Source: Xanthobacteraceae bacterium
GTDB taxonomy: Bacteria; Pseudomonadota; Alphaproteobacteria; Rhizobiales; Xanthobacteraceae
DNA length: 64,000 bases
NCBI GenBank assembly: GCA_019635585.1
Contig: JAHBZE010000001.1
Coordinates: 434,001 to 498,000 of the forward strand
Reading direction: 5' to 3'
The translations under genes and the position numbers were made by a program. Shown here piece by piece: positions 9,056 to 19,677 of the stretch; position 1 is the stretch's first letter, and each line of letters opens with the position of its first letter. The notes below the pieces were generated by a model. That model had not been told where the DNA came from. It was given only the letters and a program-made list of their open reading frames with translations, and ran no database searches.

Positions 9056-9074
9056 TTGCAAGAACTTCCTGCAA
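9056..9074. promoter_or_regulatory. Probable Lrp-type operator of hppD
   Basis: TTGCAAGAACTTCCTGCAA reads as TTGCA-N-GAA-N-TTC-N-TGCAA, a 19-bp palindrome with only the three N positions off symmetry. It lies 41 bp upstream of the hppD ATG and 65 bp from the divergent Lrp start. A weaker match (10 of 16 defined positions) begins at 9016, placing the two centres 40 bp apart. This fits dimers of an Lrp-family protein binding on one DNA face; binding has not been shown. Confidence 0.55.
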
Positions 9075-9115
9075 TTCTGTGCGTTGAATTGAGGGAATCG
9101 CAGGAGGAAACGATC

Positions 9116-10231
9116 ATGGGCCCCTTCCCGCACGACGCCGAACCGGCGCAGATCTCGAAGCACAACCCGATGGGCACCGACGGCTTCGAGTTCGTCGAAT
9201 ACGCCCACCCGCAGCCCGACAAGCTGCATGCGCTATTCAAGCTGATGGGCTTCACTGCCACCGCGCGGCACAGAACGAAAAAGATCACCGTCTATCAGCA
9301 GGGCACGGTCAGCTATCTCGTCAACGAGGAGCCGGGTTCGCACGGCTTCAACTTCGTCGCCAAGCACGGCCCCTGCGCGCCTTCGATGGCGTTCCGCGTG
9401 GTCGATGCGAACCATGCCTTCAAGCGCGCGCTGGAAATGGGTGCGGAAGCCGCCGACCCGAAAGACGGCGCGAAGTCGCTCGACGTGCCCGCCATCAAAG
9501 GCATCGGCGGATCGTTGCTCTACTTCATCGAGCGCTACGGCGAGAAAGGCACCGCCTATGACAACGAGTTTGAGTGGTTGGTTGCGCGCGACCCGAAGCC
9601 GGAAGGCGTCGGGCTCTATTATCTCGACCACCTTACGCATAACGTCATGCGCGGGCGCATGGATGTCTGGGCCGGATTCTACGAGCGGCTCTTCAACTTC
9701 AAGCAGATCCGCTTCTTCGACATCGAGGGCAAGCTCACCGGCCTGTTCTCGAAGGCGCTGACGAGCCCCGACGGAAAAATCCGCATCCCGATCAACGAAA
9801 GCGCTGACGAGAAATCGCAGATCGAGGAATATCTCCACGCCTATAACGGCGAAGGCATCCAGCACATCGCCTGCGGCTCGCGCGACATTTACAAGACCAT
9901 CGAGAAGCTGCGCGCGGACGGACTGAAATTCATGCCGTCGCCGCCGCAAACTTATTACGCGAAGGTCGACGGACGCGTGCCGGGGCACGGCGAAGACTTA
10001 AAGCGGCTCGAGAAGAACGGCATCCTGATCGACGGCGAAGGCGTCGTGGACGGACGCGAGACGAAAGTACTTCTGCAAATCTTCTCGTCGAACGCGATCG
10101 GCCCGATCTTCTTCGAATTCATCGAGCGCAAGGGCGACGATGGTTTCGGCGAAGGCAACTTCCGCGCACTCTTCGAGAGCATCGAAGAGGATCAGATCAG
10201 GCGCGGCGTGTTGAAGGAGGATGCGGCCTAA
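9116..10231 (+). CDS. hppD: 4-hydroxyphenylpyruvate dioxygenase
   Basis: 371 aa from the ATG at 9116, preceded by AGGAGG at 9102-9107; an earlier in-frame ATG at 9056 lies inside the operator palindrome and lacks this site. It converts 4-hydroxyphenylpyruvate and O2 to homogentisate and CO2 (tyrosine breakdown). Two VOC-fold halves are visible. The Fe(II) ligands of the 2-His-1-Glu triad fall at about H172 (LDHLTHNV), H250 (GIQHIACGS) and E334 (FFEFIERKG). The C-terminal helix with GFGEGNF is the usual gate. Divergent from the Lrp gene, its probable regulator. The next gene is convergent, 19 bp away. Confidence 0.96.
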   Translation: MGPFPHDAEPAQISKHNPMGTDGFEFVEYAHPQPDKLHALFKLMGFTATARHRTKKITVYQQGTVSYLVNEEPGSHGFNFVAKHGPCAPSMAFRVVDANHAFKRALEMGAEAADPKDGAKSLDVPAIKGIGGSLLYFIERYGEKGTAYDNEFEWLVARDPKPEGVGLYYLDHLTHNVMRGRMDVWAGFYERLFNFKQIRFFDIEGKLTGLFSKALTSPDGKIRIPINESADEKSQIEEYLHAYNGEGIQHIACGSRDIYKTIEKLRADGLKFMPSPPQTYYAKVDGRVPGHGEDLKRLEKNGILIDGEGVVDGRETKVLLQIFSSNAIGPIFFEFIERKGDDGFGEGNFRALFESIEEDQIRRGVLKEDAA

Positions 10232-10250
10232 ATCGCCGCGTCTTCCTGCT

Positions 10251-10532
10251 TTACCGCCGTCCCCGGAACGGCGGCTTGCGCTGCGCGGCGCCCGGCGCCA
10301 TGGCGGGAGCGTCGCCCTTGTGGCGGAACGAAATGCGGCCACGGCCGAGGTCGTAAGGCGACATCTCCACGGTCACGCGGTCGCCTTCCAGCGTGCGGAT
10401 GCGGTGCTTCTTCATCTTGCCCGCGGCATACGCGAGAATGACGTGATCGTTGTCGAGCTTCACGCGGTAATTGCCGTCCGGAAGCACTTCCGTGACGATG
10501 CCCTCGAATTCGATTAGATCTTCTTTCGCCAT
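10251..10532 (-). CDS. infA: Translation initiation factor IF-1 (C-terminally extended)
   Basis: 93 aa. Residues 1-72 are a complete S1/OB-fold IF-1 ([51 protein letters not shown]). The last 21 residues are a basic, Ala/Pro-rich tail ([15 protein letters not shown]) absent from Escherichia coli IF-1. IF-1 blocks the ribosomal A site during initiation and melts RNA structure. The gene lies 8 bp downstream of the DEAD-box helicase gene and is surely co-transcribed with it, suggesting a joint cold-adaptation or RNA-unfolding role. Whether this is the only infA of the genome cannot be told from the window. Confidence 0.93.
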   Translation of the reverse strand: MAKEDLIEFEGIVTEVLPDGNYRVKLDNDHVILAYAAGKMKKHRIRTLEGDRVTVEMSPYDLGRGRISFRHKGDAPAMAPGAAQRKPPFRGRR

Positions 10533-10540
10533 GTAGTCCC

Positions 10541-12109
10541 TTAGTGTTGCGCGGGGCGCGGCTGCTGCCCGCCGCGGCGCTTCGGTTTGCGGTTCATAAA
10601 GGCAACGCCGGTGAGCTGTCCACCATGCGCCGCGTTCGGCTGGGTCTGCTTGTTATTGCTCTGCCGGTGTTCCGGCTTGGAATGCTGGTGCGGACGCTTG
10701 GTGCGATGCTCCGGACGTCCCTCATGCTTACGCTCGCCGTTATGCTGCGGGCGCGGTCCACGGTGGTCCGCGCGCTGCTCGTGCTTGCGCTCGCCCTGAT
10801 GATGGGGACGCTGCGGACGCGCCTCGGCGCGCTGCTCCGGACGCGGTTCCTGCCCGTCGCCCTGCTGCGGACGCTGCCCCCGATATGGATTGCTGCCGCG
10901 GCGATGGCGCTTGCGGCCCTGGCCATCGCGCCCGCCGCGATTTTCGCCGCCGCCTTTGCTTTCTCCGATCGACGGATTCAGGCGGCGATCGGTGGTCGGG
11001 ATCGTGATTTTCGTAAGCCGCTCGATGTCGCGCAGGAAGGGGCGCTCGTCGTTCGCGACGAACGAGATCGCAATGCCCTCGGCCCCGGCACGCGCAGTGC
11101 GGCCGATGCGGTGGACATAGCTCTCCGGAATGTTTGGCAGATCGAAATTGATGACATGGCTCACGCCATCCACGTCGATGCCGCGCGCAGCGATGTCGGT
11201 CGCGACCAGCACCCGCACTTTGCCGGAGCGGAAGGTGCCAAGCGCGCGCTCGCGCTGATTTTGCGACTTGTTGCCATGAATCGCGTCCGAGGCAATACCG
11301 GCATTGTGCAGCGACTTCACGACCTTATCGGCGCCGTGTTTCGTGCGTGTAAACACAAGCGCGCGGTCGATCGGTTCGGCTTTGAGAACCTCAACCAGCA
11401 AACCGGTCTTGCCGTTTTTCTCAATGAGAATAACGCGCTGCTCAACCTTGTCGGCGGTCTTAGCAACCGGCGTCACGGCGACACGCACCGGCTCTTTCAG
11501 GAACTGCGAAACGAGATGCTCGATTTCGCTCGGCATGGTCGCCGAGAAGAACAGCGTCTGCCTTTGCTCGGGTAGCATCTTCGCAATTTTGCGAATATCA
11601 CCGATGAAGCCCATGTCGAGCATACGGTCGGCTTCGTCGAGTACGAAGACTTCGATGCGGTCGAGACGAATTGCGCGCGAGTTCACAAGATCGAGCAAGC
11701 GGCCAGGGGTCGCGACCAGAATGTCCACGCCGTTCGCGAGCGCCTTGATCTGCCGGCCGATGTTCACGCCGCCGATCGCGAGCGCGGTCGAGAGCCTGAG
11801 ATGTCGGCCATAGGTCTTGAAGGCATCTGCGATCTGCCCGGACAGTTCGCGCGTCGGCGAAAGCACCAGAATGCGCGCCGACTTTCGCTCCAGCTTGCCG
11901 CGGTTCTTGGCGAGATGATTGAGAATCGGAAGCGCGAAGGCAGCGGTCTTGCCAGTGCCGGTCTGCGCGATGCCGACAAGATCGCGGCCCGAGATAACCG
12001 GCGGAATAGCTTGCGACTGAATGGGGGTCGGGGTGGTGTAGTTCTCTTCGGCGAGCGCACGCTCAATGGGTGCCGCAAGGCCGAGTTCGGAAAATTGGGT
12101 CAACGTCAT
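10541..12109 (-). CDS. rhlE: DEAD-box RNA helicase, RhlE-type
   Basis: 522 aa from the ATG at 12109 ([20 protein letters not shown], the family Q-motif region); the frame is open to a GTG at 12181. Motifs in order: Q motif with [14 protein letters not shown], Ia PTRELSGQ, Ib [54 protein letters not shown]. After about residue 375 comes a tail of about 150 residues rich in Arg, His, Gln and Pro, including a 19-residue unit repeated in tandem ([19 protein letters not shown] and a diverged copy). This tail probably binds RNA. Role: ATP-dependent unwinding of mRNA or rRNA duplexes. It sits just upstream of infA. Confidence 0.94.
   Translation of the reverse strand: MTLTQFSELGLAAPIERALAEENYTTPTPIQSQAIPPVISGRDLVGIAQTGTGKTAAFALPILNHLAKNRGKLERKSARILVLSPTRELSGQIADAFKTYGRHLRLSTALAIGGVNIGRQIKALANGVDILVATPGRLLDLVNSRAIRLDRIEVFVLDEADRMLDMGFIGDIRKIAKMLPEQRQTLFFSATMPSEIEHLVSQFLKEPVRVAVTPVAKTADKVEQRVILIEKNGKTGLLVEVLKAEPIDRALVFTRTKHGADKVVKSLHNAGIASDAIHGNKSQNQRERALGTFRSGKVRVLVATDIAARGIDVDGVSHVINFDLPNIPESYVHRIGRTARAGAEGIAISFVANDERPFLRDIERLTKITIPTTDRRLNPSIGESKGGGENRGGRDGQGRKRHRRGSNPYRGQRPQQGDGQEPRPEQRAEARPQRPHHQGERKHEQRADHRGPRPQHNGERKHEGRPEHRTKRPHQHSKPEHRQSNNKQTQPNAAHGGQLTGVAFMNRKPKRRGGQQPRPAQH
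10682..10795. repeat. Tandem 57-bp repeat inside the rhlE tail
   Basis: Two adjacent 57-bp units (10739-10795 and 10682-10738) each encode 19 residues beginning GERKHE. The first six codons are nearly identical between units and the rest has diverged. The repeat keeps frame and lies within the disordered basic tail of the helicase. Confidence 0.7.
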
Positions 12110-12219
12110 TCTTTCATGAGCGAAATGCCGGACCCCGCCTTCTGAAGACGGAATCCGCGAATCGCGGGGGTTGATAGACACCCCGCGTGGCCTGGGAAGT
12201 CAGGGAAAATCGCTATGAT

Positions 12220-12273
12220 AAGGACGGGCGGTAAGCCTGCTTTGGCTTCGTCACGCGGCCCGTGTAAGTCCTT
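12220..12273. other. Candidate structured RNA in the rhlE/ThDP-enzyme intergenic region
   Basis: Three nested helices can be drawn: AAGGAC (12220-12225) with GTCCTT (12268-12273), GGGC (12226-12229) with GCCC (12258-12261), and AAGCC (12233-12237) with GGCTT (12244-12248). A 6-nt bulge (GTGTAA) separates the first two. The element lies in a 251-bp gap between divergent genes, so it could be the 5' leader of either gene or a small RNA; both strands give a similar fold. I do not recognise a known riboswitch. Confidence 0.3.
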
Positions 12274-12360
12274 AGATAGGGCCCATGTGGCTTATTCGCG
12301 GCGGTTTTACAAGGCCCTCACGGCATTTATGTTGAACGCCCGCTGAAGGCTTCAAGACCA

Positions 12361-13989
12361 ATGACCGCTACCGCCGCCGATCTGACCGTCGCTTCCCTTC
12401 TCGCCCATGGCGTCGACACGCTCTACGCGCTTCCCGGCGTCCATAACGACCACCTCTTCGATGCCGTGTTCCGCGCGGGCGAAAAAATCCGCACCGTGCA
12501 TTCGCGCCACGAACAGGGTGCGGCCTACATGGCGCTCGGCGCGGCGCTCGCGACCAACAAGCCGCAGCCCTATGCAGTCGTACCTGGACCGGGCCTGCTC
12601 AATACTTCCGCCGCGCTTCTGACCGCGTACTCGATGAATGCGCCGGTGCTCGCACTGATCGGGCAGATACCGGATGGCGACATCGGCAAAGGTCTGTCGC
12701 ATCTGCACGAGATCAAGGATCAGGCCGGCATCATTGCGCGGCTCGTAGATTTCTCTGCGCGCGTGAAGAAGCCGGAGGAAGCGTCGCAACTCGTCGCGCG
12801 GGCGATGCAATCGCTTTATTCGGAGCGCCCCGGCCCCGCCGCGATCGAATGCGCGATCGACATGTGGGGACGAAAGAGCGCTGATGAAAAGATCGCGCCC
12901 GCTCTTACCGTCGAATCTCCAGCGTTCGATGAAGATGCGATCAAGGATGCCGCAAAGCGGCTTGCAAACTCAAAACGCCCACTCATCATCTGCGGCGGCG
13001 GTGCGCAAGGCGCTTCGTCGGAAATCACGCGGATTGCCGATATGTTGCAGGCACCCGTGCTCGGCTATCGGCGCGGGCGCGGCGTACTCTCCTCCAAATC
13101 GCCGTTCAGCGTGACGCTGCCCCTGGGGCGCGAACTCTGGGGCGAAGCCGATGTGGCGCTCGGTGTCGGCACCCACATGCTTTACCCGATGATGCAGTGG
13201 GGCATGGACGAGGACATTCAGGTCATTCGTGTCGATGCCGACAAGGACGAACCCGCACGCATTCACAAGCCTGCAGTATCTTTGATCGGCGACGCACAGC
13301 CGATCCTGAAACGATTGATCGAGGTGTTACCGTCCTTCCTCTCGAAGCGCGAGCCGCGCGAAGACGAAATGCGCGAGCGGCACGCGAAGATGAACCGGCG
13401 CTACGAGAAACTGGCGCCCCAGAAAGCCTTCCTCGACGCGATCCGCGACGAACTTCCCGAAGACGGCATCTTCGTCGACGAGGTGACGCAGATGGGCTTC
13501 GCCGCGCGGCTGATGCTTCCGGTCTACAAGCCGCGCACGTTCCTCTCGCCCGGCTATCAGGACAATCTCGGCTGGGGCTTTGCCACCGCGCTCGGCGCGC
13601 AGGACGCGCGGCGCGATGTCCCGGTCGTCTCGATCAACGGGGACGGCGGCTTTCTATACACCGCGAACGAACTTGCGACCGCGATGCGCCATAAAATACC
13701 GCTCGTCGCAATTGTGTTTTCCGACGGTTCGTTCGGCAATGTGCGCCGCATCCAGGAAGAGCAGTTCGGCAACCGGCTGATCGCGAGCGATCTTGCGAAC
13801 CCCGATTTCGTGAAATTCGCGGAAAGCTTCGGCGCCGCCGCCGAACGCGCGCGCAACGCCGACGAGCTTCGCGGTGCGCTCCGCCGCGCATTCAAACGCC
13901 GCGACGGGCCGACGCTGATCGACGTGCCGGTCGGGCCGATGCCCTCCCCGTGGGAATTCATCCTGATGCCGAAAAACCGCGGCGTGTGA
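12361..13989 (+). CDS. ThDP-dependent enzyme, acetolactate synthase large-subunit-like
   Basis: 542 aa with the three-domain layout of the ThDP decarboxylase/synthase family. The N-terminal Pyr domain has the catalytic Glu at about residue 51 ([11 protein letters not shown]). The middle TPP_enzyme_M domain holds [13 protein letters not shown]. The C-terminal PP domain has [12 protein letters not shown] and, 25-30 residues on, DGSFGN, the Mg/diphosphate motif. It lacks a small-subunit (ilvN) neighbour, so it is probably not the biosynthetic acetolactate synthase. Relatives include oxo-acid decarboxylases and sulfoacetaldehyde or glyoxylate-type enzymes. It stands alone: rhlE is divergent and rnd follows after 46 bp. 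Confidence 0.85.
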   Translation: MTATAADLTVASLLAHGVDTLYALPGVHNDHLFDAVFRAGEKIRTVHSRHEQGAAYMALGAALATNKPQPYAVVPGPGLLNTSAALLTAYSMNAPVLALIGQIPDGDIGKGLSHLHEIKDQAGIIARLVDFSARVKKPEEASQLVARAMQSLYSERPGPAAIECAIDMWGRKSADEKIAPALTVESPAFDEDAIKDAAKRLANSKRPLIICGGGAQGASSEITRIADMLQAPVLGYRRGRGVLSSKSPFSVTLPLGRELWGEADVALGVGTHMLYPMMQWGMDEDIQVIRVDADKDEPARIHKPAVSLIGDAQPILKRLIEVLPSFLSKREPREDEMRERHAKMNRRYEKLAPQKAFLDAIRDELPEDGIFVDEVTQMGFAARLMLPVYKPRTFLSPGYQDNLGWGFATALGAQDARRDVPVVSINGDGGFLYTANELATAMRHKIPLVAIVFSDGSFGNVRRIQEEQFGNRLIASDLANPDFVKFAESFGAAAERARNADELRGALRRAFKRRDGPTLIDVPVGPMPSPWEFILMPKNRGV

Positions 13990-14035
13990 CGAATGGGCGG
14001 GTTTACGCCGCCGCCGCCCGCCGCTATCAGGTTCC

Positions 14036-15184
14036 ATGGATTTGATTACGACCACCGCCGCGCTGAACGCGGCATGCGAGCGCCTTTCGAAACATCCTTT
14101 CGTTACGGTCGATACGGAATTCCTGCGCGAAACGACCTTCTGGCCGAAACTCTGCGTTGTGCAACTCGCCTCCGCCGATGAGGCAGTGGTGATCGACGCA
14201 ATCGCCGAGGGTCTGGACCTCTCCGCTTTCTTCGCGCTGATGAATGACGAGACGGTCGTGAAGGTTTTTCACGCCGCACGCCAGGACATCGAAATCGTCT
14301 GGCATCGCGCGAAGATCATCCCGCATCCCGTGTTCGACACCCAGATCGCCGCGATGGTGCTCGGCTACGGCGACTCCATTTCCTACGACCAGCTCGTGCA
14401 GCGGACGACCGGCGGGCATATCGACAAGTCGTCGCGCTTTACCGACTGGGCGCGGCGCCCGCTGACGCAACAGCAGATCACCTATGCCGTCGCCGACGTA
14501 ACGCACCTGCGCGACGTCTATCTGAAGCTGAAAGCCGATCTCGAGAAGAAGAATCGCACGAACTGGCTCGACAGCGAGATGCAGATCCTCACATCTCCGT
14601 CGACTTATGAGCAGCACCCGGAGAATGCCTGGATGCGGCTGAAGACCCGCGTGAAGAAGCCGAAAGAAATCGCGGTGCTGATGGAAGTCGCGGCATGGCG
14701 CGAGCGCGAGGCGCAGTCACGGGACGTGCCGCGCGGGCGCATCATCAAGGACGACGTGATCGGGGAAATCGCGATCCAGCAGCCGAAGACGGCCGAAGCG
14801 CTCGGCCAGTTGCGCTCAATTCCGAAAGGCTTCGAACGTTCCCGTTCCGGTGAAGGTATCCTGCAGGCAATCGCGGCGGGGCTCGCGCGCGATCCCGCGA
14901 CGGTGCCGAAGTTCGAACGGTACAAGCCGCTTTCCAACGGCGCGTCCGCGACGGTCGAACTCCTGCGCGTATTGCTTCGCATGACCGCAGAAGAAAATGG
15001 CGTCGCCGCGCGCGTTATTGCGAATGCCGACGATCTGGAAGCGATAGCGCTCGACGACAATGCCGATGTCGAAGCGCTGAAAGGCTGGCGGCGCGAACTA
15101 TTCGGCAACCGCGCGCTTGCGCTCAAGCAGGGCAAGGTATCGCTCGCTATCGAAAACGGGCGCGTAGTGGCGAAGGAAGTCTAG
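14036..15184 (+). CDS. rnd: Ribonuclease D
   Basis: 382 aa. A DEDDy 3'-5' exonuclease domain fills residues about 1-180: DTE (26-28), the [10 protein letters not shown] Asp, and YAVADVTHL carrying the Tyr/Asp of Exo III. An HRDC domain follows (about 210-290, beginning [13 protein letters not shown]), then a second helical HRDC-like part. It trims 3' ends of tRNA precursors and other small structured RNAs. It ends on a CTAG palindrome (15181-15184) shared with the opposing ppx gene. Confidence 0.95.
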   Translation: MDLITTTAALNAACERLSKHPFVTVDTEFLRETTFWPKLCVVQLASADEAVVIDAIAEGLDLSAFFALMNDETVVKVFHAARQDIEIVWHRAKIIPHPVFDTQIAAMVLGYGDSISYDQLVQRTTGGHIDKSSRFTDWARRPLTQQQITYAVADVTHLRDVYLKLKADLEKKNRTNWLDSEMQILTSPSTYEQHPENAWMRLKTRVKKPKEIAVLMEVAAWREREAQSRDVPRGRIIKDDVIGEIAIQQPKTAEALGQLRSIPKGFERSRSGEGILQAIAAGLARDPATVPKFERYKPLSNGASATVELLRVLLRMTAEENGVAARVIANADDLEAIALDDNADVEALKGWRRELFGNRALALKQGKVSLAIENGRVVAKEV

Positions 15185-16752
15185 GCAATCTCGATCTTGT
15201 AATCGCGGCCGATCAGCTTGCCCAACTGGCGCACGCGATTGTTGAGCCGGCCGCTCGCAAGCGCCGCAAGATCGCCGGACAATTTCAATTTCAGCACGCC
15301 CTTCTCGACCACCAGCGGCGAGCGCGGCAGCACGCCCGGCATCGAAGCACTCGCGACGTAAGCGACCCGCATCACCGCGCCGAGAATACGCGCACGGTCC
15401 AAAAGCCGCGTACTCGCGATCTCGCGAATGCGCGGCGAAAGCTCCTCGTCGTTCAGGCCCGCGTAGCGATAGAACACCGCGAGCGCGAGATAAGCGCGGC
15501 CCGGATGATCGATGCCGGAGAAAGCAGCGTTCGAAATGATGTTCAGGCTCTGCTCGCCGCGATAGTCTGGGTGTGCGCGCCAGCCGATGTCGCCGAGCAG
15601 GCAACCGCCGTGGCGCAGACGTAATTCCTCCGGCGTTTCGTCGATGCCGGTGCTCTCCATGAATTTGTCGGTCCACTCGATCAGTTCCTCGCCGTGTTCC
15701 GGCGAGCGCGAGCGGAGATAATTGAACTCCCGCGCCGCTTCGATCAGCGGGTCCTGCGCGCGTTCTTCGTCCGAAAGTTTTTCGTAGAGCAGCCCTTCGC
15801 GCACGCCGAGTGCGGAAATGACGATGGAAGCGGGCTTTCCCGCCCGCACGATCTGTTCGAGCACGAGCGAGCCGTAAGCGAGCAACGGCCGCCGTGCCTC
15901 GGAAATCACTTCGATACGCGACAGCGTTTCCGGATCGACGCGGTGAATGAGGCCGGAAAACTCCATCGCCTCCTTCGCCGGGATCGAATAGCCGTTCATC
16001 ACATGCAGCGGATACCCTTTCTGCATCATGTGGAGCCGCGCGATCGCGCGCCAGGTGCCGCCGACCGCGTAGAAGGTGCGGCCCTTGAGACCTTTGAGCG
16101 TCGGCTCGTCTTCGAGCTTCTCGCGGACGATCTTCTCGGCCTGCTTGATCGAGCGCGCCGAGGCGTCGGCAAGCGAAAGACTTCCGAGCGGCGTCGTGAT
16201 GCCCTCGCCGATCTCGCTGCCGTTCACATCGACGAGTTCAAGTGAGCCGCCGCCGAGATCGCCGATCACGCCGTCGACTTCGTTCGCGCCCGAAAGCACG
16301 CCATAGGCGGCGAGCTTCGCCTCGCGCGAGCCTGAGAGCAGCTCGATATCGCAGCGGCAGATTTTCTTCGCGCGCTCGATGAATTCGGGGCCGTCCTTCG
16401 CGTCGCGCACTGCGGCGGTCGCAATCGCGATCGCTTCGCCGACCTGCATCACATCGCAAAGTGTGCGGAAGCGCGAGAGCGCAGCGAGCGCCTTCTCCAC
16501 CGCGTCGGGCGCGAGCTTGCCTTTAGTCGCGACTTCGCGGCCCAACCCGCAAAGCGCCTTTTCGTTGAACAGCGGTGTGAGGTTGCGGCTCAGCCGCTCG
16601 TAGACGACGAGGCGGACGGAGTTCGAACCGATGTCGAAAACCGCGACGGGCTTGCTCGCAGGCAGGCGCCCGGGCGCGTCACCCGGATTGCTTTGCCCGT
16701 TCCGCCTTACGGACGAGACTACGCGGAGAAGAGTCTTTGAGAGATTTGCCAC
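15181..16752 (-). CDS. ppx: Exopolyphosphatase (Ppx/GppA family)
   Basis: 523 aa. ASKHA-fold phosphatase: [16 protein letters not shown] (phosphate 1 loop, about 36-51), [19 protein letters not shown] (phosphate 2 loop, about 160-169), then a C-terminal HD-like helical domain. It releases phosphate from long polyphosphate or the 5'-phosphate of pppGpp. The only start ahead of the first motif is the GTG at 16752, which lies inside the 3' end of ppk, so the two genes overlap by 74 bp in different frames. Paired with ppk it sets polyphosphate turnover. Confidence 0.95.
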   Translation of the reverse strand: MANLSKTLLRVVSSVRRNGQSNPGDAPGRLPASKPVAVFDIGSNSVRLVVYERLSRNLTPLFNEKALCGLGREVATKGKLAPDAVEKALAALSRFRTLCDVMQVGEAIAIATAAVRDAKDGPEFIERAKKICRCDIELLSGSREAKLAAYGVLSGANEVDGVIGDLGGGSLELVDVNGSEIGEGITTPLGSLSLADASARSIKQAEKIVREKLEDEPTLKGLKGRTFYAVGGTWRAIARLHMMQKGYPLHVMNGYSIPAKEAMEFSGLIHRVDPETLSRIEVISEARRPLLAYGSLVLEQIVRAGKPASIVISALGVREGLLYEKLSDEERAQDPLIEAAREFNYLRSRSPEHGEELIEWTDKFMESTGIDETPEELRLRHGGCLLGDIGWRAHPDYRGEQSLNIISNAAFSGIDHPGRAYLALAVFYRYAGLNDEELSPRIREIASTRLLDRARILGAVMRVAYVASASMPGVLPRSPLVVEKGVLKLKLSGDLAALASGRLNNRVRQLGKLIGRDYKIEIA

Positions 16753-18898
16753 GTCCCGAAAGGCTCGGATTCGTCATGAAATACTGATGGGCGTTGAACG
16801 ATTCTTCGCCCTCGCCGATCTTTATGCGTTCCGAACTGCCGTCGGGCAACACCCGCCAACTCTGCTCGTTATCCTTAAGGTTAGCGACCATGATCTGATC
16901 GAGCACCTGCTGGTGCACGGTCGGATTGAGAATCGGAACCAGCGTTTCCACGCGGCGGTCGAGATTGCGCGGCATCAAGTCCGCCGACGCGATATAAACC
17001 GCCGCTTTCCGGTGCGGCAGGCCGAAGCCCATACCGAAACAGAAGATGCGGCTGTGCTCGAGGAAGCGGCCGACGATGGATTTGACGCGGATGTTCTCGG
17101 ACAGCCCCGCGACGCCCGGACGCAGGCAGCAGATGCCGCGCACAACGAGATCAATCTCCACGCCCGCACGGCTCGCGTCATAGAGCGCGTCGATCACCAC
17201 CGGATCGACCAGCGAGTTCATCTTGAGCCAGATCGCGGCCGGCTTGCCCGCGCGCGCATGTGCCATCTCTTGTTGAACGTGATCGAGAATGCGCTGCTTC
17301 AAGCTGATCGGCGACACCGCCATCGCTTCCAGATTCTGCGGTTCGGCATAGCCGGTGATGAAATTGAAAACGCGCGAAACGTCGCGAGCGATCGCTTCGT
17401 CAGAAGTAAAAAAGGAAAGATCGGTGTAAACGCGCGCGGTGACAGGATGATAATTGCCGGTGCCGAGATGGCAGTAGGTCGCGACCGACTTGCCCTCGCG
17501 GCGCACCACCATCGACATCTTGGCGTGCGTCTTCAACTCAATGAAGCCGAACACGACCTGCACACCGGCGCGTTCAAGGTCACGCGCCCAGCGGATGTTC
17601 GCCTCTTCGTCGAAGCGCGCTTTCAATTCCACGAGCGCGGTGACGGACTTGCCGGCTTCGGCGGCTTCTGCGAGCGCCTTCACGATCGGGCTGTCGGACG
17701 AAGTGCGGTAGAGCGTCTGCTTGATCGCGATCACGTTCGGGTCGAGGGCCGCTTGCCGCAAAAACTGCACGACCACGTCGAACGATTCGTAAGGATGATG
17801 GACGATCAGGTCTTTCTGCCGGATCGCAGCGAAGCAATCGCCGCCGGAATCGCGGATGCGCTCGGGGAAGCGCGGATTGTAGGTCTTGAATTTCAGATCG
17901 CGCCGCTCGATCGAAACGAGCTGGTTCAACTCGCTGAGTGCAAGCATGCCGTCGGATACGAAGGTTTCGTATTCGAGCACGTTCAGCGCGGTCGCGACGA
18001 AAGCACGAAGTTCCGGCGGCATCGAGGATTCGATTTCGAGTCGGATCACGGAGCCACGGCGGCGGCGCTTTAGCGCGGTCTCGAACACCCGCACGAGATC
18101 TTCGGCTTCTTCCTCGACTTCGATATCGCTGTCGCGGATGACGCGGAAAGCGCCCTGCCCCTTCACGACATAACCTGGAAACAGCTTTGCGGTGAATAGA
18201 CCGATCACCGCTTCAAGCGCGATAAAGCGCGTCTCTTTGTTCTCGCCTTCCGGCAGGCGTACGAAACGCTCGATCTGCGCCGGCACGCGGATCAGTGCGT
18301 TCATGCCACGCTGGTCACTTACGCGCTGCAATTGCAACGCCAGTGAAAAGCCCAGGTTCGGAATGAACGGGAATGGATGCGAGGGATCGACCGAAAGCGG
18401 CGTCAGCACCGGAAAGATTTCGTGGAGAAAAGTCTGCTCGAGCGTCGTGAGATCGCTCTTCGAAAGATCGGAAGGATCGACGATCACGATGCCGTTCTGT
18501 GCGAGGAGCTTGCGCAACTCGCGCAACTGCTCCTGCTGGGCGGACGCGAGCTTCGCGGTCTCCGCAACAATCTCGATCAACTGCTCGGCGGGCGAAAGGC
18601 CATCGGGGCTCGGCGTCACCACGCCTTCGCGCACCTGGCCCTTGAGACCGGCGACGCGGACCATGAAAAATTCGTCGAGGTTCGCCGCCGAAATGGAAAG
18701 AAATCGCAGCCGTTCGAGTAGCGGATGCTTTTCGTTTTGGGCTTCCTCGAGCACGCGGCGGTTGAACGAGAGCCACGAAATCTCCCGATTGATGAAGCGC
18801 TGGGGACGCGCGCGCAATTCCGCGCTCTCCGGCGATACGGCGGGCGTGCTTGCCTCCGGCAGGGGCAAGTCGGTTTGCGGTTTGATCTCGAGATTCAT
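16679..18898 (-). CDS. ppk: Polyphosphate kinase 1
   Basis: 739 aa, near the usual PPK1 size of about 690-720. N domain with [19 protein letters not shown] (about 33-51), head domain, and two PLD-like C domains. The autophosphorylated His lies in [19 protein letters not shown]; the second His site is nearby in ICCLRPG. It reversibly makes polyphosphate from ATP. The short Pro/Glu-rich N-terminal leader (about 30 residues) is outside the core. ATG at 18898; its 3' end overlaps the ppx start by 74 bp, so the two are one transcript and translation of ppx probably depends on ppk. Confidence 0.96.
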   Translation of the reverse strand: MNLEIKPQTDLPLPEASTPAVSPESAELRARPQRFINREISWLSFNRRVLEEAQNEKHPLLERLRFLSISAANLDEFFMVRVAGLKGQVREGVVTPSPDGLSPAEQLIEIVAETAKLASAQQEQLRELRKLLAQNGIVIVDPSDLSKSDLTTLEQTFLHEIFPVLTPLSVDPSHPFPFIPNLGFSLALQLQRVSDQRGMNALIRVPAQIERFVRLPEGENKETRFIALEAVIGLFTAKLFPGYVVKGQGAFRVIRDSDIEVEEEAEDLVRVFETALKRRRRGSVIRLEIESSMPPELRAFVATALNVLEYETFVSDGMLALSELNQLVSIERRDLKFKTYNPRFPERIRDSGGDCFAAIRQKDLIVHHPYESFDVVVQFLRQAALDPNVIAIKQTLYRTSSDSPIVKALAEAAEAGKSVTALVELKARFDEEANIRWARDLERAGVQVVFGFIELKTHAKMSMVVRREGKSVATYCHLGTGNYHPVTARVYTDLSFFTSDEAIARDVSRVFNFITGYAEPQNLEAMAVSPISLKQRILDHVQQEMAHARAGKPAAIWLKMNSLVDPVVIDALYDASRAGVEIDLVVRGICCLRPGVAGLSENIRVKSIVGRFLEHSRIFCFGMGFGLPHRKAAVYIASADLMPRNLDRRVETLVPILNPTVHQQVLDQIMVANLKDNEQSWRVLPDGSSERIKIGEGEESFNAHQYFMTNPSLSGRGKSLKDSSPRSLVRKAERAKQSG

Positions 18899-19005
18899 GA
18901 CGCCATTTCACGCGCCTTCAGCCAGCGCTTGGCCATTATCCTAATTGGAATTCACGAAAATAAGATGACTGTAAATTATGCAATCATTACAGACAGATGA
19001 CGGCG

Positions 19006-19677
19006 TTACTCGCGCAAGAGCGCGGAAACGAAGGCCCTTGTAGCCGGTCTTCCGGCGGCCAGTGCCGCCGCGTCGATACGGGCGACCAGTTCGCGGGCGC
19101 TGCCGAGCGAGCGCTCCATGCGCGGCAAGAGGTAGCCGATAAGATCCTGATCGACTGTAACCTGCCGGTCGGCGAACAGCTTGACCAGCACAGCTGCAAT
19201 CAGGGCGTCATCCGGCGCGTCGAGTTTCGCTACCGCGACAGTACGCAGGCGCGAGGCGAGATCGGGAAGCGTGGCGATGCCGGCCTCCAGCGGATGCGCG
19301 GAGGTGAACAGGAGCGACGCGCCCTCTTCCTTTGCCATGTTGAAGAGATGAAACAGCGCGTGCTCATCGAAATTGCGCGGCTCGAGATTTTCGATCACCA
19401 GCGCGCCGGTCGCGAGTGCGCGCGGAACTTCCTCGCGCGCGAGCAGACGCGCAGGCATGGTGCGCGCGCCCGCACGCTCAGCCCAGATCGAGGCAAGATG
19501 GCTCTTTCCGGAACCGTGCGGGCCGACGATCGCCGCGTAATTGTTCGGCCATTCCGGCCAGCGCTCGACCAGCGCAAGCGCTTTTTCGTTTGCGCGGCTT
19601 TCGAGAAAATCGTCGCGGCGGAAGCTCACGACATGCGGAAGTTCTAGCGGCAGCTGCCGCGCCGCGTTCGGACGCAT
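19006..19677 (-). CDS. hdaA: DnaA regulatory inactivator HdaA
   Basis: 223 aa from the ATG at 19677, whose ATGA overlaps the permease stop. The N-terminal QLPLEL (about residues 8-13) is the beta-clamp binding peptide of Hda proteins. The AAA+ core has Walker A GPHGSGKSHLA (about 49-59), a Walker-B-like LVIENLEP with Glu-Asn in place of the usual acidic pair, and a sensor-II helix with GSARELVARID. With the loaded clamp it stimulates ATP hydrolysis on DnaA and prevents re-initiation. The DnaA DNA-binding domain IV is absent, as expected. Last gene of a three-gene unit with overlapping ends. Confidence 0.92.
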   Translation of the reverse strand: MRPNAARQLPLELPHVVSFRRDDFLESRANEKALALVERWPEWPNNYAAIVGPHGSGKSHLASIWAERAGARTMPARLLAREEVPRALATGALVIENLEPRNFDEHALFHLFNMAKEEGASLLFTSAHPLEAGIATLPDLASRLRTVAVAKLDAPDDALIAAVLVKLFADRQVTVDQDLIGYLLPRMERSLGSARELVARIDAAALAAGRPATRAFVSALLRE

